From assembly GCA_030704615.1 (NCBI GenBank), contig CM060731.1, forward strand, positions 81,512,756 through 81,572,755: a stretch of DNA of 60,000 nt. Reading direction: 5' to 3'. Every line of letters starts with the position of its first letter. Within the stretch, counting starts at the first letter, position 1. This DNA is from Takakia lepidozioides. Its lineage: Eukaryota > Streptophyta > Takakiopsida > Takakiales > Takakiaceae. Positions 10,667 to 22,295 of the stretch are shown in pieces. The notes below the pieces were generated by a model that was given only the letters and a program-made list of their open reading frames with translations, had not been told where the DNA came from and did not search any database. The position numbers were made by a program, and so were the translations under genes.

Positions 10667-13462
10667 CTACACAGGTGAGAAATCTTTCCAAGCCATTTCC
10701 ATGACTTGGGGAATCTGCCCAAGAGGTAGAAGTACAGCATCATTATAGGCCTGCTGAGCAAAAGTCTGTGGTGGTACAAATGGTTCATTCCAGACAGCAA
10801 GCTGAGTGTCTTGCGCTTGAGTGTCCAAATCCACAGATGGTACCTTAGGTGACTGTGATGTTGTAGCTCCTGTAGGCAAGTCTGGTTTAGCTTGTGCCTC
10901 GTTGACCTCCAATTGTTGGCGCTTCTCCATGCCAGAGATCAATTTATCCACTTGAATCTGAAGAGTGTCCACGTCTTCCTGCAAATTAGCTATTGTAATA
11001 TAGACTCTGTCAATAGTACTGGTGGCAATGTCATGTACTTGTTGTTGGAAATCTATGATTTCTTCCCTAGTTAATTTGCGAGGGACCTTGCCATCTACCG
11101 GCTCGCCGTTCAACCATAACTAAAGAATGTGATCGTCGACTTGCTGACGAGTAGAACTTCTCAGTTCTTGCTCCTCTTCGCATTGGAAGGCCTTCAGCTA
11201 GCGTTGTAAACTTTCCATTCTGGTCTTGTAAGAATTAACCAAAGAGCAAAAATACCCATTACACAGTCCGCTTCTTTTTGTCCTGTCTGAGCCTGTTCAA
11301 CAGTGTCCTTCATGTTTTGAAGAACCAGTTGCAATTGTAGAATGGTCTGTGACCGATTGTCTTTTTGGATCTTCAACTCCTTAATTGTCCCGGCATTCAT
11401 AGCAATGGTCTTCTCCATCTCAGCAATGCGTTCGGCTTGTTGGATGGTTTGAATGTGAGCCTTTGCATACTGTGCTACTCTGTCCCTTACATCGCCATGC
11501 GCGGTCTCCAAAACAGACTTCAACTCAGCATTATGCATGCTAAGGTGGTGATTAGCTTTGACCAACTCATCATTGAGTAGCTTCTCCCCAGAAAGAACAG
11601 CTTCATGGTTAGTCTGCAGGGTCATCAACTGCTGGTGGTGAACACCCTGCTATTCCTCCATCTCCAGACCCATCTTGACCAAATTTGCTTTCTCAACCTG
11701 TAGAGCTGCCTGAGACTCTTCCAGGCTTGTCAACAATTTTATACTCGTCTCCTCATCAAGTCGGGCCTCCCGTTCTGTTGCAAGCCTCGACTGAAATTCA
11801 TTTTTAAGTTCCTCCCTCAATGCTGCTAACTGTTGCAGGGGAACATGAGTCTTAAGAAACTTCCCCAGAAGGTTAAGAGTTCTATTCACAGAACTCAGGA
11901 GCATGGCTTGCTGAGGATCTCCCTGTACTCCCTGTGATCCATTGACTTGATGCTCTGCAGCTCTATATGTCATAAACCAGTCCGGCTAAGTATCCAGTTG
12001 ACTGTGATTCTGCTCTTCATGAGGTACTTTAGCTTTTCCCTTAGCTTCTTCTTTGGCCACCTGCACCTCAGGGCCCACTTGCTCTTCCACAACTACATCA
12101 ATCTTAGACAATTGTGCTTTTGCCTTGGTTTTTCGAGGTTTAATATTGGAAACCAGCCTTTATTTGAAGGGAACCGTCTCATATATGAGATCTCCACTAG
12201 CAATCTCTACTTGAATCTGCTCACAAGTAGGAATAGAATCCGCCAGCCCCGTGGAGAGAGGGTCAAGATCTACAACTGAACCCTCAACTGTAACCCGAGT
12301 ACCTGGCTGGGATGGCTGTGGCTGTGAGTTGACATCTTCTTCCTCTATAGCCATCTGGTGAGCCTTGCTGTAAGGAACTTTGTGGCTCTGTGGCCACCAC
12401 CTCAGGAACTGCGCCCATTTGTTCCTCACCCACCAGACTGTCTTCTTCCACCAAATCGATCACATGTGGTTGTGGTCTTGTATTTGGTGTGAAAGATGTC
12501 GTCTTCTGACGCTTTGTCTTACCATGTCCCTCCAATCCACCTTCACTGTGTGAAAATCCTTGATCCTCCACCACAGTGGTTGGCATGACAAGCTCGCCCA
12601 TGGCCTTGCGTTCCTTCACAGAGAGTTGGCACGAAGCCAGGATGGATGGGCAATCACAGGGGCAGAAACAATGATTGGGGGTTTACTATTGGGCTTCTTC
12701 TCCTGAAGTGTCTTCAACTCCTTCACTAACCTTTTGTACATCATCTCAGCCCACAACACATCTTCCCCTTTCAGAGACCTGATGATTTCTTCCACGAAAA
12801 TTTTGCTGAGATACATTTGATTGTGCTTTCATGTTAAACAAAACATTAAGCACTTGACCCATCTTTCTCAGATCTGAATACTTTGCCTTCGTGCATGTGT
12901 ATCCCTGAGTGGTAGAAAAAGCTCTCTTCTCAAACAGGTCTGAAATCTGCAACTCCTCCAGTCCTTTCCTATCAGGTTGTTTCCCTACTGGCAGCTCAAA
13001 AACTTCCTGCAGCCTCTCTGGAGTGAGTCGTATAACCACGCCCTTAACTATCGTAGTGTCTGTCATGGAATCGAAATTGCTAACAAACTCAATCATTAAC
13101 TCCCTATGATGCAAAGTCCAGTCTTTGTGCAAAAGATCCTTCAAACCCAATTTCTTCAACAGAGCAACCGCTTCCGGGGTGGCCATACTCTTCTTGTGTA
13201 GCACGACACCGCTCTTCACCTTCATGTCATCCATCACGTGCTTCATTTCAAGTAAACATGGTGGGCTTGATTGGAATAATTGCAAGAAACTCTGCAACGC
13301 ACAAAGCATGAAAGTATGATTAGCACACAAAGGCAATGGCAACGCCTTGTAAGCTCCCGGCGCTTGCAAACAACGCGTAAGTGAGAAACCCCGTCTTTCC
13401 TGTTCATCGTGGTGCCACTGTGTGAGCAACAAAGCGACTGTGTAGGGGGGCCATACGATCAT
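10667..13462 (-). pseudogene. Broken gene for a long coiled-coil protein with an N-terminal transposon-protein-like domain
   Basis: Reading from 13462 down, the first block has HHRELMIEFVSNFDS then VKGVVIRLTPERLQEVFELP, which resembles the N-terminal domain of 'putative plant transposon proteins' (strand-helix 'VRG..V..SPE.I...L.LP'). An acceptor-like CTTTGTGCGTTGCAG precedes its SFLQLFQ segment. A basic/acidic linker follows (12800-12160), then heptad-rich helices (EELKNEFQSRLATEREARLDE; KSVLETAHGDVRDRVAQYAK), which predict a long coiled coil, and a last block MNGEPVDGKVPRKL to MAWKDFSPV. One frame runs from 12429 to 11194 with stops at about 12158, 11988 and 11649. Frames also shift near 12830, 12620 and 12400. 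Likely an ORF of a large plant mobile element; function unknown. Confidence 0.5.
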
Positions 13463-14515
13463 GGTTGAGTATTGACAGGAAATGGGGGAATGATCGGGAT
13501 AACATGGAGTTAATGGAACGATGGGGGACGGAGCAGGAAATGCAGGAGGTCAACCGACTAATTTGATTCCGACAGAATCGCACGCAATTGGCATGGGCGC
13601 TTTTGCACATCATGCTCAACGTCCATAATCATCACCTCTTGCACAACGACATGTCCCCCGACAACATCTTGTTGCATTTTCCACAATGGTCTGAAGATGT
13701 GTACATCGGGGTATGCAATTAGGGGATGGCCTCCACGACGGATGACCCAAAAACCACGTTGTACATTTTCGAGAGCAGAGACAAGATGATAAAGAGTCTC
13801 GCACGTAGATGGTGGATTGCACCTGAAATTGCAATTGTTCATAATGTAGCCAACAACCAGTCAGATGACACACCTCGTAGGCCCCCTCTAACCGTGCCAT
13901 CAGAGACCTTTGCAATTGGGAAGATAGCCCAGGCAATAAATGGGGGTAACACGCGATGCAAGCCTATTCAACGATATGTCTACAGGAACATGTTTTGCTT
14001 CGGCTCTAGAAAACTTGTGTGTAAACACAGTAGAGTTGCAGTACAAACTAGAAAATGTTGTGAAGCGTTTCATGACGGGGTTATTCAATTGGCCTGAGCC
14101 CAAAAATTGTTGGAGGATGGATATAAACTTGTAGACCTCTGACTGTACATCATGTTTGAATAAATGTTGTTTTCAATTGTGTTTGTCTCGTACCATCATG
14201 TTTTAATGGTTTGTTACTTGGCCATGGCACCTGGGTCCATCATATGGGATAATCAAGCACCACACCCACGAATCTTGAAGAGTGACAGTGTACATGACGC
14301 AGATGACATAGCAGCCGAGCGCTCAAATCTCCTGGGTCAGAGGCATTGGCCTTGTAGCGACTGAGAAGTCCACACGACAGTTCTGGATGCATAGCTTCTT
14401 CTGCTCCGAATGGGTGAGAGCGTGGTAGTTCATGATCGTTGTCCGAATCATTGCGCCCCATAAATCCACAATCTTATGCCCTCTAAATCATTTTATTTAA
14501 TAAAAATCCAGTTCA
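13463..14515. other. Unassigned region
   Basis: Short frames on both strands (for example minus 13842-13558 with GFWVIRRGGHPLIAYPDV; plus 13940-14134) look weakly coding but match nothing I recognise. They may belong to the same decayed element as the coiled-coil gene. Confidence 0.3.
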
Positions 14516-14519
14516 ATTC

Positions 14520-15075
14520 AAAATTGGATGAAAAGGTGAACGGAAATTTCCCCAAACACATGATATTTTATTGCTCCGAAACTTTGCAAGTGTCTTCTAC
14601 ATGCCCCCTTACACGTCTTTGAGAAGTATGACATCAATCTAAAAAGGTTTAAAGGGTGAACCAATTGTCCCCCTACCAAATGATTTTAAATTGATTTGAA
14701 ACTTTGCAAGTGTCTTGTACATGCCCTCTTACAGGTCTTTCACAAGTTTCAAGTCAATCTAAAATGGTTGAAAGGGTGAATCAATCATGAACATATCAAA
14801 TGATTTTTGAGTGCTTTGAAGCTTTGCAAGTGTCTTTCTCATGCCATCTTAAAGGTATCGAACAAGTATGAGGTCAGTCAAATATGGTTGAAAGGGTGAA
14901 CCAATTGTTCCCCTATCAAATGATTTTACATTGCTTTGAAGCTTTGCAAGTGTCTGCCACATGCCCTCTTACAGGCAGGCTTACAAGTACCGGACAAGTA
15001 TGACGTGAATAAAAAATGGTTGAAAGGGTGAACCAATCATTCCGCTATCAAATAATTTTATATTGCTTTGGATGT
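14520..15075. repeat. 120-bp tandem repeat, about 4.5 copies
   Basis: The motif CTTTGCAAGTGTCT occurs at 14583, 14703, 14823 and 14943, exactly 120 bp apart each time. The units also share GGTTGAAAGGGTGAACCAAT and ATCAAATGATTTT. The last unit has a short insertion. Non-coding. Confidence 0.9.
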
Positions 15076-15710
15076 CATTGCTTTGGTAATTCTAGCCCCC
15101 TAATGGCCCATTCTAACCCTTGAATTACAATTCAAAATGCAAATCAAGCCCTTAAAATTGGTAATGCCAGTCCCTAAAATGGCCAACTCCGGCCGCCCCT
15201 CAAATTGTAATTTGAGCCCTTGAAATTGTCAATTGAATGTATTCCGTTGGATCTGCTATTACTTTGGGACCTGTTGGACTGCGTTTTGCATGCTCATGAT
15301 TGTTTTTCATTCCATTTTTGAATGGGGCGTGTAATGACTCCATATGCAACGTGCGTGCCAAATTTGGGAGCGAACAAAATTCATTTGGACCCAAAACCAC
15401 AGTTTCTTATCTGTTTTGCACTCCAAACTTGATTTGTATTCTACTTCATGCACTCTTCATAGAGTGTTCTGCAATAGTGAGCGAAGAGAAAACTTTTTTT
15501 TTGGGGCATTTTTTATTGGTCCAAATTTTGGCGGGGGAGTTGCGGTGGGATGCTTGAAGCCGCAGAACAAAATTGAGCCAAAAACAAAATCGATACGTGC
15601 CAAATATCCCCAATGAAAGGCAGTGCAAACCTATTTATTGGTTTAAAATTAATTTAAATTCAATTAAATTCTGGAATGGCTTGAGGGGTGAGCGCGTCTC
15701 CAGGCATGTT

Positions 15711-15968
15711 CCAACCTTGCATTGACGCAAGGTTGGATGTAGGTCCTGAAGAACAGTATTTTTTGAAATTTCTCTGCACGTAGAAGTACATTTTCCGTTC
15801 ATTCTCTTCTTCTCCACTATCTCTTCGTTTCAAATTCTGCTTCTCAATAATCATTTTACAGACTCATTTCAACCTTGCGTTAACGCAAGGTCGTTTGAGA
15901 CTTGATTTTAGCTGCAAATTTAAGTCAATGCATTGTCCAGCCTTGCATTGTCGCAAGGTTGTACAATG
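15711..15968. repeat. Three related short hairpins with CCTTGC/GCAAGG arms
   Basis: 15711-15736 is a 10-bp-arm hairpin (CCAACCTTGC, loop ATTGAC, GCAAGGTTGG). 15872-15891 is a perfect 20-bp palindrome (ACCTTGCGTT/AACGCAAGGT). 15941-15958 has 6-bp arms (CCTTGC/GCAAGG) inside a wider CATTGT...ACAATG pairing (15931-15968). The shared core and different loops point to one family. Confidence 0.85.
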
Positions 15969-18037
15969 CTCATAATAGACCAATTTTGTGTTTTCATTGC
16001 TGGTTTTGGCAATTCGTTGGGATGCCTCAAACAAGATCGAGGTACTTTGTTTTTGCAGCTTCTAAGTGTCTGCTGGACAATGGCCTTCACTCTATTGTTC
16101 ATTTGGGTGTGTTTTCCAGGTACATATACCATGTCCTCATTCCCGGCAAGTACCTCAGTGATGAACCGGATTTCATTTTCATGTGGGCGGACCCCACTAA
16201 AGACAAGACAATGTGCACTGCAGGAATCGCGAAGGACTGGGGCAGGGTGCACTTCAGAGATTGTGGCTGGTACTTGGACTTGCCAAAACAGGACACACCG
16301 TTCAAGGAGGTGGTCATGCGCAACTTCAATGACAATGCAGCAGCTCTTGCACCACTCAGTGACAAGGAAATTCAGGAGAGAATAATTCAAACTCTCGCAG
16401 CAAAAGAGCCGGAGAAAAGTAGCACTCCCAAACGCAAAGGGAAGGGCGCAGGTGATGGGAAGGGTAAGGGGAAGATTATGGCTGGGTAGGAACAGGCTGT
16501 GTAGGACACCACGGAGCGTCAGCCCTCCCCAACTCGCAAGGACAGGAGAACTCCGAAAGAACAACCTTACGAGGCCAGAGAGCACCTTTCTCGGGTTTTG
16601 GGTCAGTTTAAAAGTGAGGTGATTAACGAGAGCTTCTTGGCAATGATGGAATCCAAAAAATCCACATTCAAAGGAGAGAGATTGAAGACTTGGGACATCC
16701 TGGTTTCTTTTAAGGTACCCACACAAAACTTTGTCTGGTGTGTTTTTTACTTTGTTCAAGATTGTGTTGTGCTCCTAACTAGTCCACTGTTTTTGTTATG
16801 TGGAACAGGTCACCAAAAGACCTGAATGGGTGAATGGAAGCCAGCAAGCGTATGTAACAGACCTGGTGGTGCTGGACATTCCAGATGGTCTGCCTGTGCC
16901 GGATGTCCTCCCATCGAACACAACGCCATCGTGGAACAAGTCCGATACCCTCTTCTGGCAGTGGGTTTTTTCCTTCAGTAACAAATTTTTGTCTGATGCA
17001 AGAGCACTTCTTCTTTTGCAGTCAAAAGACATGGTGGCGCGCAGAACCCTTTTCAGTTATATGAAGGCTTCCGGATTCAAGGTCATCAAAACATGGACGT
17101 GTATCAACACTGTTCCACTTTCCAAGGGAGAGTTCCCAGAACAGAGGGTGAGTTCAGGATGGTGAACTGCCTCTTCTTATAATTTCATTCTCTTCAGTTC
17201 ATTATGCATGTTCGAGAACTGAGTGTTTTGGGGGGGCAATGCAGACTCGGGTGTTCGAGGCCTTATGCTTGGTGAGGATGCGAAAGGACACCCTCCCTCC
17301 TGGTATTGCGGAGTTCCAGTTGAGAGACCTTGCAACACACATCGACCCCAGCTGCGAGCCTGTGGGGGACGATGTCCTGTACAATTACGTGGACTCCGGG
17401 CGGACCATCAAAAGACGAATGGTGTCCTTGGAGAGGTGCTCGGGAGAAATCTCCAGCATTCATGCAGACTCTGGTGGAGACTTGCAGCCGACAAGGGGGG
17501 CGGATGGTAGACTTGTCTTTGGGAAGAAGTTTGCCCTGCCAAGTCTCCTGCTCTGCCGTATCTATGATCTTGAATTTTGTAATGATTGTTGGTTTTTTAA
17601 CCATTCGTTCTGTGCATTTGCAGGTGCAACATTCCATGCCTGTAAGAGCGCCGGTAGACACTTCCTCGGCATGGAGGGGGATGCGGAGCTGTTTTCATGC
17701 GAGATTAAACAACTCACCTCCGGCTCGGCATCGGCCCCACACAAGGAAACAGTTTTTGACGAACGGGAACTTCCAGATGAAGACCTTGACGTGGACTCCG
17801 ACTTTGAGTGTACGTAAGTCCGGTTTGTTTTGGATGACATGTCGGATTTTTCATTTTTTCAGACCTTCATTTTTGTCACAACCGCGGTCCTGTCTTTCTG
17901 CTTACTGGGCTTGCAACTTTGGGAATCTTTGCAGGACACCAGAAACGAGGAGAAGCATCCCTTTTATGCTAACCGGAATTTTTTCCGAGCCCAACTGCCC
18001 CCCTGCAGTTGCCATGCTATGCGGAGGCTGCCGCTAG
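15902..18037 (+). pseudogene. Multi-exon gene of unknown function, broken by in-frame stops
   Basis: A coding series with plausible splice sites. The first block (15902-16489, possibly with an acceptor at about 16056) includes YLSDEPDFIFMWADPTKD, GWYLDLPKQDTPF and a KGKGAGDGKGKGK basic stretch, then two in-frame TAG codons at 16487 and 16502. The same frame continues to a donor after 16714 (AAG/GTACCC). Exon 16809-17147 starts VTKRPEW and ends EFPEQR at AGG/GTGAGT. An exon from 17245 (TRVFEALCLVRM) follows, then, possibly after a short 17579-17623 intron, ATFHACKSAGRHFLGMEGD. A perfect donor GTAAGT at 17814 and an acceptor at 17934 lead to a terminal exon ending MLCGGCR and TAG. Retained introns imply a DNA-level copy. 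I recognise no domain; an ORF of a large mobile element or a host family is possible. Confidence 0.5.
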
Positions 18038-18065
18038 GGAGTTTACTCTCTGTGACTCTCCCCCT

Positions 18066-18401
18066 CTAGTTTGCTTCAATCGTATAGAAAATGTGGACAG
18101 CAGGGCTAGGATCTTTATGGACATTAGTGCGTCGGAGTCCGGTGCTACCACAAGTTCCAGTACATAGACATTTTCCGATTGGTTCCACCTGTTTGACAAT
18201 ATCTAGGGAATCAATTGTGAGGAGATTGCTCTCTTCCTTCAACTGCGTGCCTCCCTTCCCAACATTGTCTACATAAGCCATTTTCTGGACATAAAATTTG
18301 TCATCTGCACTTGCTAGTCCATTCATACAATCTCTGTGGGTCCACAATACTTCCACGTACGTATCTTGTTCATGCATCCAAAACATAAGTCCATCCATCA
18401 A
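18066..18401 (-). other. Unassigned 111-residue frame
   Basis: The minus-strand frame has a coding-like composition (DDKFYVQKMAYVDNVGK; KCLCTGTCGSTGL) but no recognised family. It lies just past the end of the preceding plus-strand gene. Confidence 0.25.
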
Positions 18402-18575
18402 CTGTCCGAAATTCTACCATTCCAAATTTGTCACTCCGTCATTCATCCAATCGTCCAGCATATATCATCCATCATCCGCCCCACACTCAGCCATCATGCA
18501 TGTAACATCCAACCAATATCCATCCACCATCCATCCAATATTTCTCATCCATCCACCATTCAGGCAAATGATTTA
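18400..18575. repeat. Degenerate CATCCA simple repeat
   Basis: Dense CATCCA/ATTCATCC units, for example CCACCATCCATCCAATA near 18525-18540. Frames across it are low-complexity artefacts. Confidence 0.7.
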
Positions 18576-18689
18576 TTCGTCTATTCATTTATTCGTGATT
18601 AATCGTTACTCGTTTAACGAGTAGTTCGGGGGTCAAATGATATTTGATTCATTCCAATGTTACAGGTGCTAGACAAGAATGAGGTGACC

Positions 18690-19242
18690 AGGCCAACTCG
18701 GAGCTTCGGCTGCTCACTGGGACATAACGGTCCCCCTTTGCTCCTCCACAAGACCCTCGCTCACTTTGGGCCTAGTGGAAATTCCCTTTGGTTGTTGGCA
18801 GTCCGGAACAGCTCCCCACACCTTGGTCGCTTTCCGGCTCGCACGCTTACTCACTAGTTTTTGGTCATCAACGGGCTTGCACCGTTCTCGGGGTTACTAC
18901 TCCCTATATATACTTCAGTGACTGTCCGCGGGGGTTTCACAAACAACCCAATCATTTTATGGCGAACCGCCACGAAGACCCTCGATTCCCGGTGATGAGT
19001 CGCGGTGAGTCTTGGCCCACCTACCACGGCCCCATTGGACCGTGATGAGTCCCAAGACTCCCCACGACTCCCACCACAAGGTCTCCACCCCATGGTGAGT
19101 CCTATGCCACCCCCACTAAGCTACCACCACCCCTCGTGGACCCACCCCCACCGCAACCCGGTGTGCGGGGCTCCACCTAGTGAGCACCTCCGCCTCCTTG
19201 AGTGCCTTGGGCACTCAATGGTGCTTCAGCCCCCGTACCTAT
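18690..19242 (-). mobile_element. Truncated LTR of the GypA family
   Basis: The reverse complement matches the GypA LTRs (41573-42300 and 47758-48482) over most of their length, including the CTCCCTATATATACTTC promoter region (18898-18914) and the GGACCGTGATGAGTCCCAAG stretch. About 60 bp of the U5 end and the outermost U3 sequence are missing. There is no adjoining internal region, so this is a truncated solo LTR. It differs from the GypA LTRs at many sites and is clearly an older copy. Confidence 0.85.
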
Positions 19243-20965
19243 TATCCAACTGCACATCCAGGTACGCATTGCATTTTCACTCGTTCCCACGGGAATAGGT
19301 CTCCTAGTTATCACCGTCCGCGGATGTGGGCCCCAACAACCTCTGGCGTGAGCATCTTTCTGCTCACGGATCGGCATCTTCTCGCTCACGCATCTTCCCG
19401 CTCACGTGAGCCACTCACGGACTAGCATCCCCCCCAAAAAAGCACGTCGCCAATGGCGATGTGCTGCAGTCGCGAGGGTAGCCTGGTGGGGGGGGTTGGG
19501 GGTTGATTTTGGGAGTGAATTGGGGGTGGTTTTTGTTTTTTGCCTGGTTTTGTTTTTGGGGATGGGAGACCTTACAGTTCCATTTCTCTGATTTAGCAGG
19601 TACACAATTGAGCAAGCATGAATCGAGGGTGAGGACAGTGCAACACATGAATAAGATGGAAGATGGAAAGATTGAAATATATTTACAGGAAATGAGCTGA
19701 AAAGCTCACAAGGGTTCAGTAGGCTGACCCTCGGACCTACATGAACTAGGACTAGTCATCCTCATTCTCATCCTCAGTGGAGGACTCAGAACTATCCGAT
19801 GAGCCTGATGATTCCGCGCCCTTTGCCAGAGCACCTAAATCAGGCAGCGTTCCCCTAATTCCCACAGAACTCTCATCCAATCCTTGGCCATGACCCCCGA
19901 CCTCATCCATACTAGTGCCCTATAGTGCACTCATCCCCTCCGTGTTGGCCATGTTCTTCATGAGGGATTGCCAACCACGCTCCTTGGCGTAGTTGTAATC
20001 TACCGGAGATGGCTTCCTCTCAACCGCGCGTTGCTACACATGCGACAAATGGAAGGTGACATGATTCAGGATTTGCCAACCTGTGTAATTCCATAAGGTG
20101 GTTTGGGTATGGCCCCATTTTCCATTGCCCTCCGAATGATCTGTCTGGCACGGTACCTCCTGTCCTTCAAGTTTCGCCCCACCATCTCCATCACCCTTGT
20201 GTCACTTCAATTGCCCGGAAACCGGCGGTCTAACTCACGGGCATACGCCCGCTTCGCGCCAAAGTGCTGATCAGCCCACTCGATGTGCAAAGGGAACCAC
20301 CTCAAGGCGAGGCCGCTGATCGGCTAGGCCGCTCCGAACCGGCCCATACCTCCTCCTCCCCCCCCCCCAAATGCGTATCAGGGTAGAAGCCCTCACCTGG
20401 CTTGACTTCTTCGAGGCGCTTCGCTATCTTGGCCACTTCATTGGCCCTCCTCGTTTCCTCCTCCCTCATCAACAACAATGGGCTAGCAATGGAGGCTTTC
20501 AAAGGCCCTTGAACCTGACGTTGGGCCTTGGTAAGTGCAGCCTTTACTGCGGAGGAAGGGGTCGTTATGGGGGTGAAAAGTTGCCCATACCGGGCCCCCG
20601 AACGGGTGATGTGCTTGCCAAGGTACATTTCACCTGTCTTGGTGGCCGGGGGTGTGCTCAACTGAGCATCCGGCTCAGCAACAACCTCCCGAATAGGAGA
20701 GCTAGCTGAGCCGGCCCCTGGCGCATCCAAGATGTGGACAAGAGGGGGGTACTGGCCTCGGGGGGCAGACGAGCCCTCCAGCTGCGGCTGTCGACCGGGC
20801 TGGTTAACCGTGAGACGCCCTGGTGCGTCACACGTGCCGGCAGAGCAAACGGATTGTCCGCCCCTTTCTTTGGGGCAGGGGACTTCTTCTCTTTCCCCAT
20901 AAGCTGGCACCTGTCATGCAAACCCACAAGTTGGCCTCATTAGGAAACAACCTCTACATTCCAGA
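19243..20965 (-). other. Degenerate coding-like region, unassigned
   Basis: On the minus strand a 202-residue proline/alanine-rich frame (20910-20302) is followed by a frame with WADQHFGAKRAYARELDRRF and VMEMVGRNLKDRRYRARQI (about 20285-20130), which looks like a conserved helical segment but contains a stop. A GT-rich low-complexity tract lies at 19485-19560. This is probably mobile-element debris, family unknown. Confidence 0.3.
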
Positions 20966-20974
20966 TCAAAAACA

Positions 20975-21185
20975 AAAAAAACCAAGCATGTCGGGGGCTG
21001 AGAGTAGCAAGTGCTCGAGGTCTCGAGAGGGGGCAACAAAGAGAAAAGAAAAAAGTGGGGGGGGGGGGGAAGTGACTGAGCACCACCAGTAGCTGCTGAG
21101 CACCACGGGCTCAGTCACTCCCCCCCCCCCCCCCCCCCCTTTTCTTTTTTTTTGGTTTCCTGATCTCTCCCTCTCTCCCCCTCTA
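20975..21185. repeat. G-tract/C-tract hairpin, copy 1
   Basis: A near-complete fold-back. The left arm runs through GAGAGGGGGCAACAAAG and a G tract into AGTGACTGAGC; the loop is about 27 nt; the right arm runs GCTCAGTCACT, a C tract of about 20, then TTTTCTTTTTTTTTGG and TCTCTCCCTCTC. A close relative lies at 26700-26880 in the same orientation. Confidence 0.85.
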
Positions 21186-21189
21186 GAAA

Positions 21190-22295
21190 CTGGGTTTATG
21201 GAATTGTTACCCCGACTTCCATCTTTGAAAAAATTGAAAAATTGGGTTGCAGGGAATTTTGGATGTTTTTCATCCAAAATACAAATTTTTCCCTGGTGAA
21301 ACATTTCTTCACTAAATACCTATGAGTTGCAAAACTCCCGTCAGTTTTTATTTTTTCAATCCAACCTGGATGAAAAAAAGACTTCATCTGACAGGACCTA
21401 AATACGGGGCAAGACAGGTATAAAAGAGTTGTTTTAAACCCCCGATGTTTTTCATCTAACCTAGATGAAATGCGGACTGCATCCGTCGAGTTCAAGACAG
21501 GATGAACGCACGATGTTTTTCATCTTCTGCAAATGATAAACGGACAACGTCCGTTGGGCATACAGGTTGGCGGATGTTTTTCATCTTGAGAAGGATGAAT
21601 GACGGGCCAGACAGGGGAAAACCCTGCGCAACCCTAATGTCTTTCTTTTTGCACTGTGAGAGCGTGCGCAATGGCGGCTTGGGAGGAGCGATGGTGCTCG
21701 TGCTGCAGATACCTTGAGCTGCCAATCCTTGAGTGTTTATGGCTCATGTGAGCGCCGCCTAGGCGGGCTCTTTAAGGCGATGGCGGTGGTTTAGAGATGA
21801 GGGAAGATTCACTGTCTCAGTTGTCTGTTTTTTTGCTGCACAAGGGAACCGCGGCAGTGATGGCGGAGGTACCACCTGCATGCTTATGACGTTTCCCTAG
21901 GAGCCCTCCTCTGGATCTTTGATGAATGGCGGCGTCTTGGTAGAACAAGGAAGTCTCTCTCCCTCCCTTTATAAACCCTACCTTTTGAGACCAAGCTCTT
22001 TTTTCTTGTGCTTGGCAAGACTTTGCTTTGGTTAAGGTAGCAGTGCTGTGGTGCTGGCGGAGTCCTCCCTGCACGGTTAGGCTTGTGGAGAGATGACGAC
22101 TCTCCCCCAAACAATAAAAAAAGTTTGTTTTGCTTCCCTGCTTTCTTTGGCATTCTCTACGCTTAGATTGAAGTGTATTTGACCTCGATAGCAAGTGTGG
22201 AAGCTTGCTACTCACCTCATGCATCCTCACTAACTCACAATGCGTTGTGGTTGTTTTTGGGACGGGCACAGGTGAGGGCTTCCACTTAATATTCT
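21190..22295 (+). repeat. Arm of an unclassified repeat family (copy 1)
   Basis: Starts beside hairpin copy 1, carries TTCATCC-type mini-palindromes (21358-21600), and ends with a conserved box of about 145 bp (22155-22295, ending GGGCACAGGTGAGG). The same order of hairpin, palindromes and box recurs at 26880-28340, and inverted at 25500-26690. Confidence 0.65.

Noticed and set aside
15920-16759. 279-residue open frame on the minus strand
   Set aside because: It lies antisense to the plus-strand exons with good splice sites and protein-like composition; its own sequence has no motif.
17579-17623. A 45-bp intron
   Set aside because: It keeps the frame with GT-AG ends but is shorter than usual plant introns, and reading through is also open; mentioned only as a possibility.
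20302-20910. 202-residue minus-strand frame as a real gene
   Set aside because: Proline/alanine/glutamate-rich with no motif; kept only as unassigned debris.
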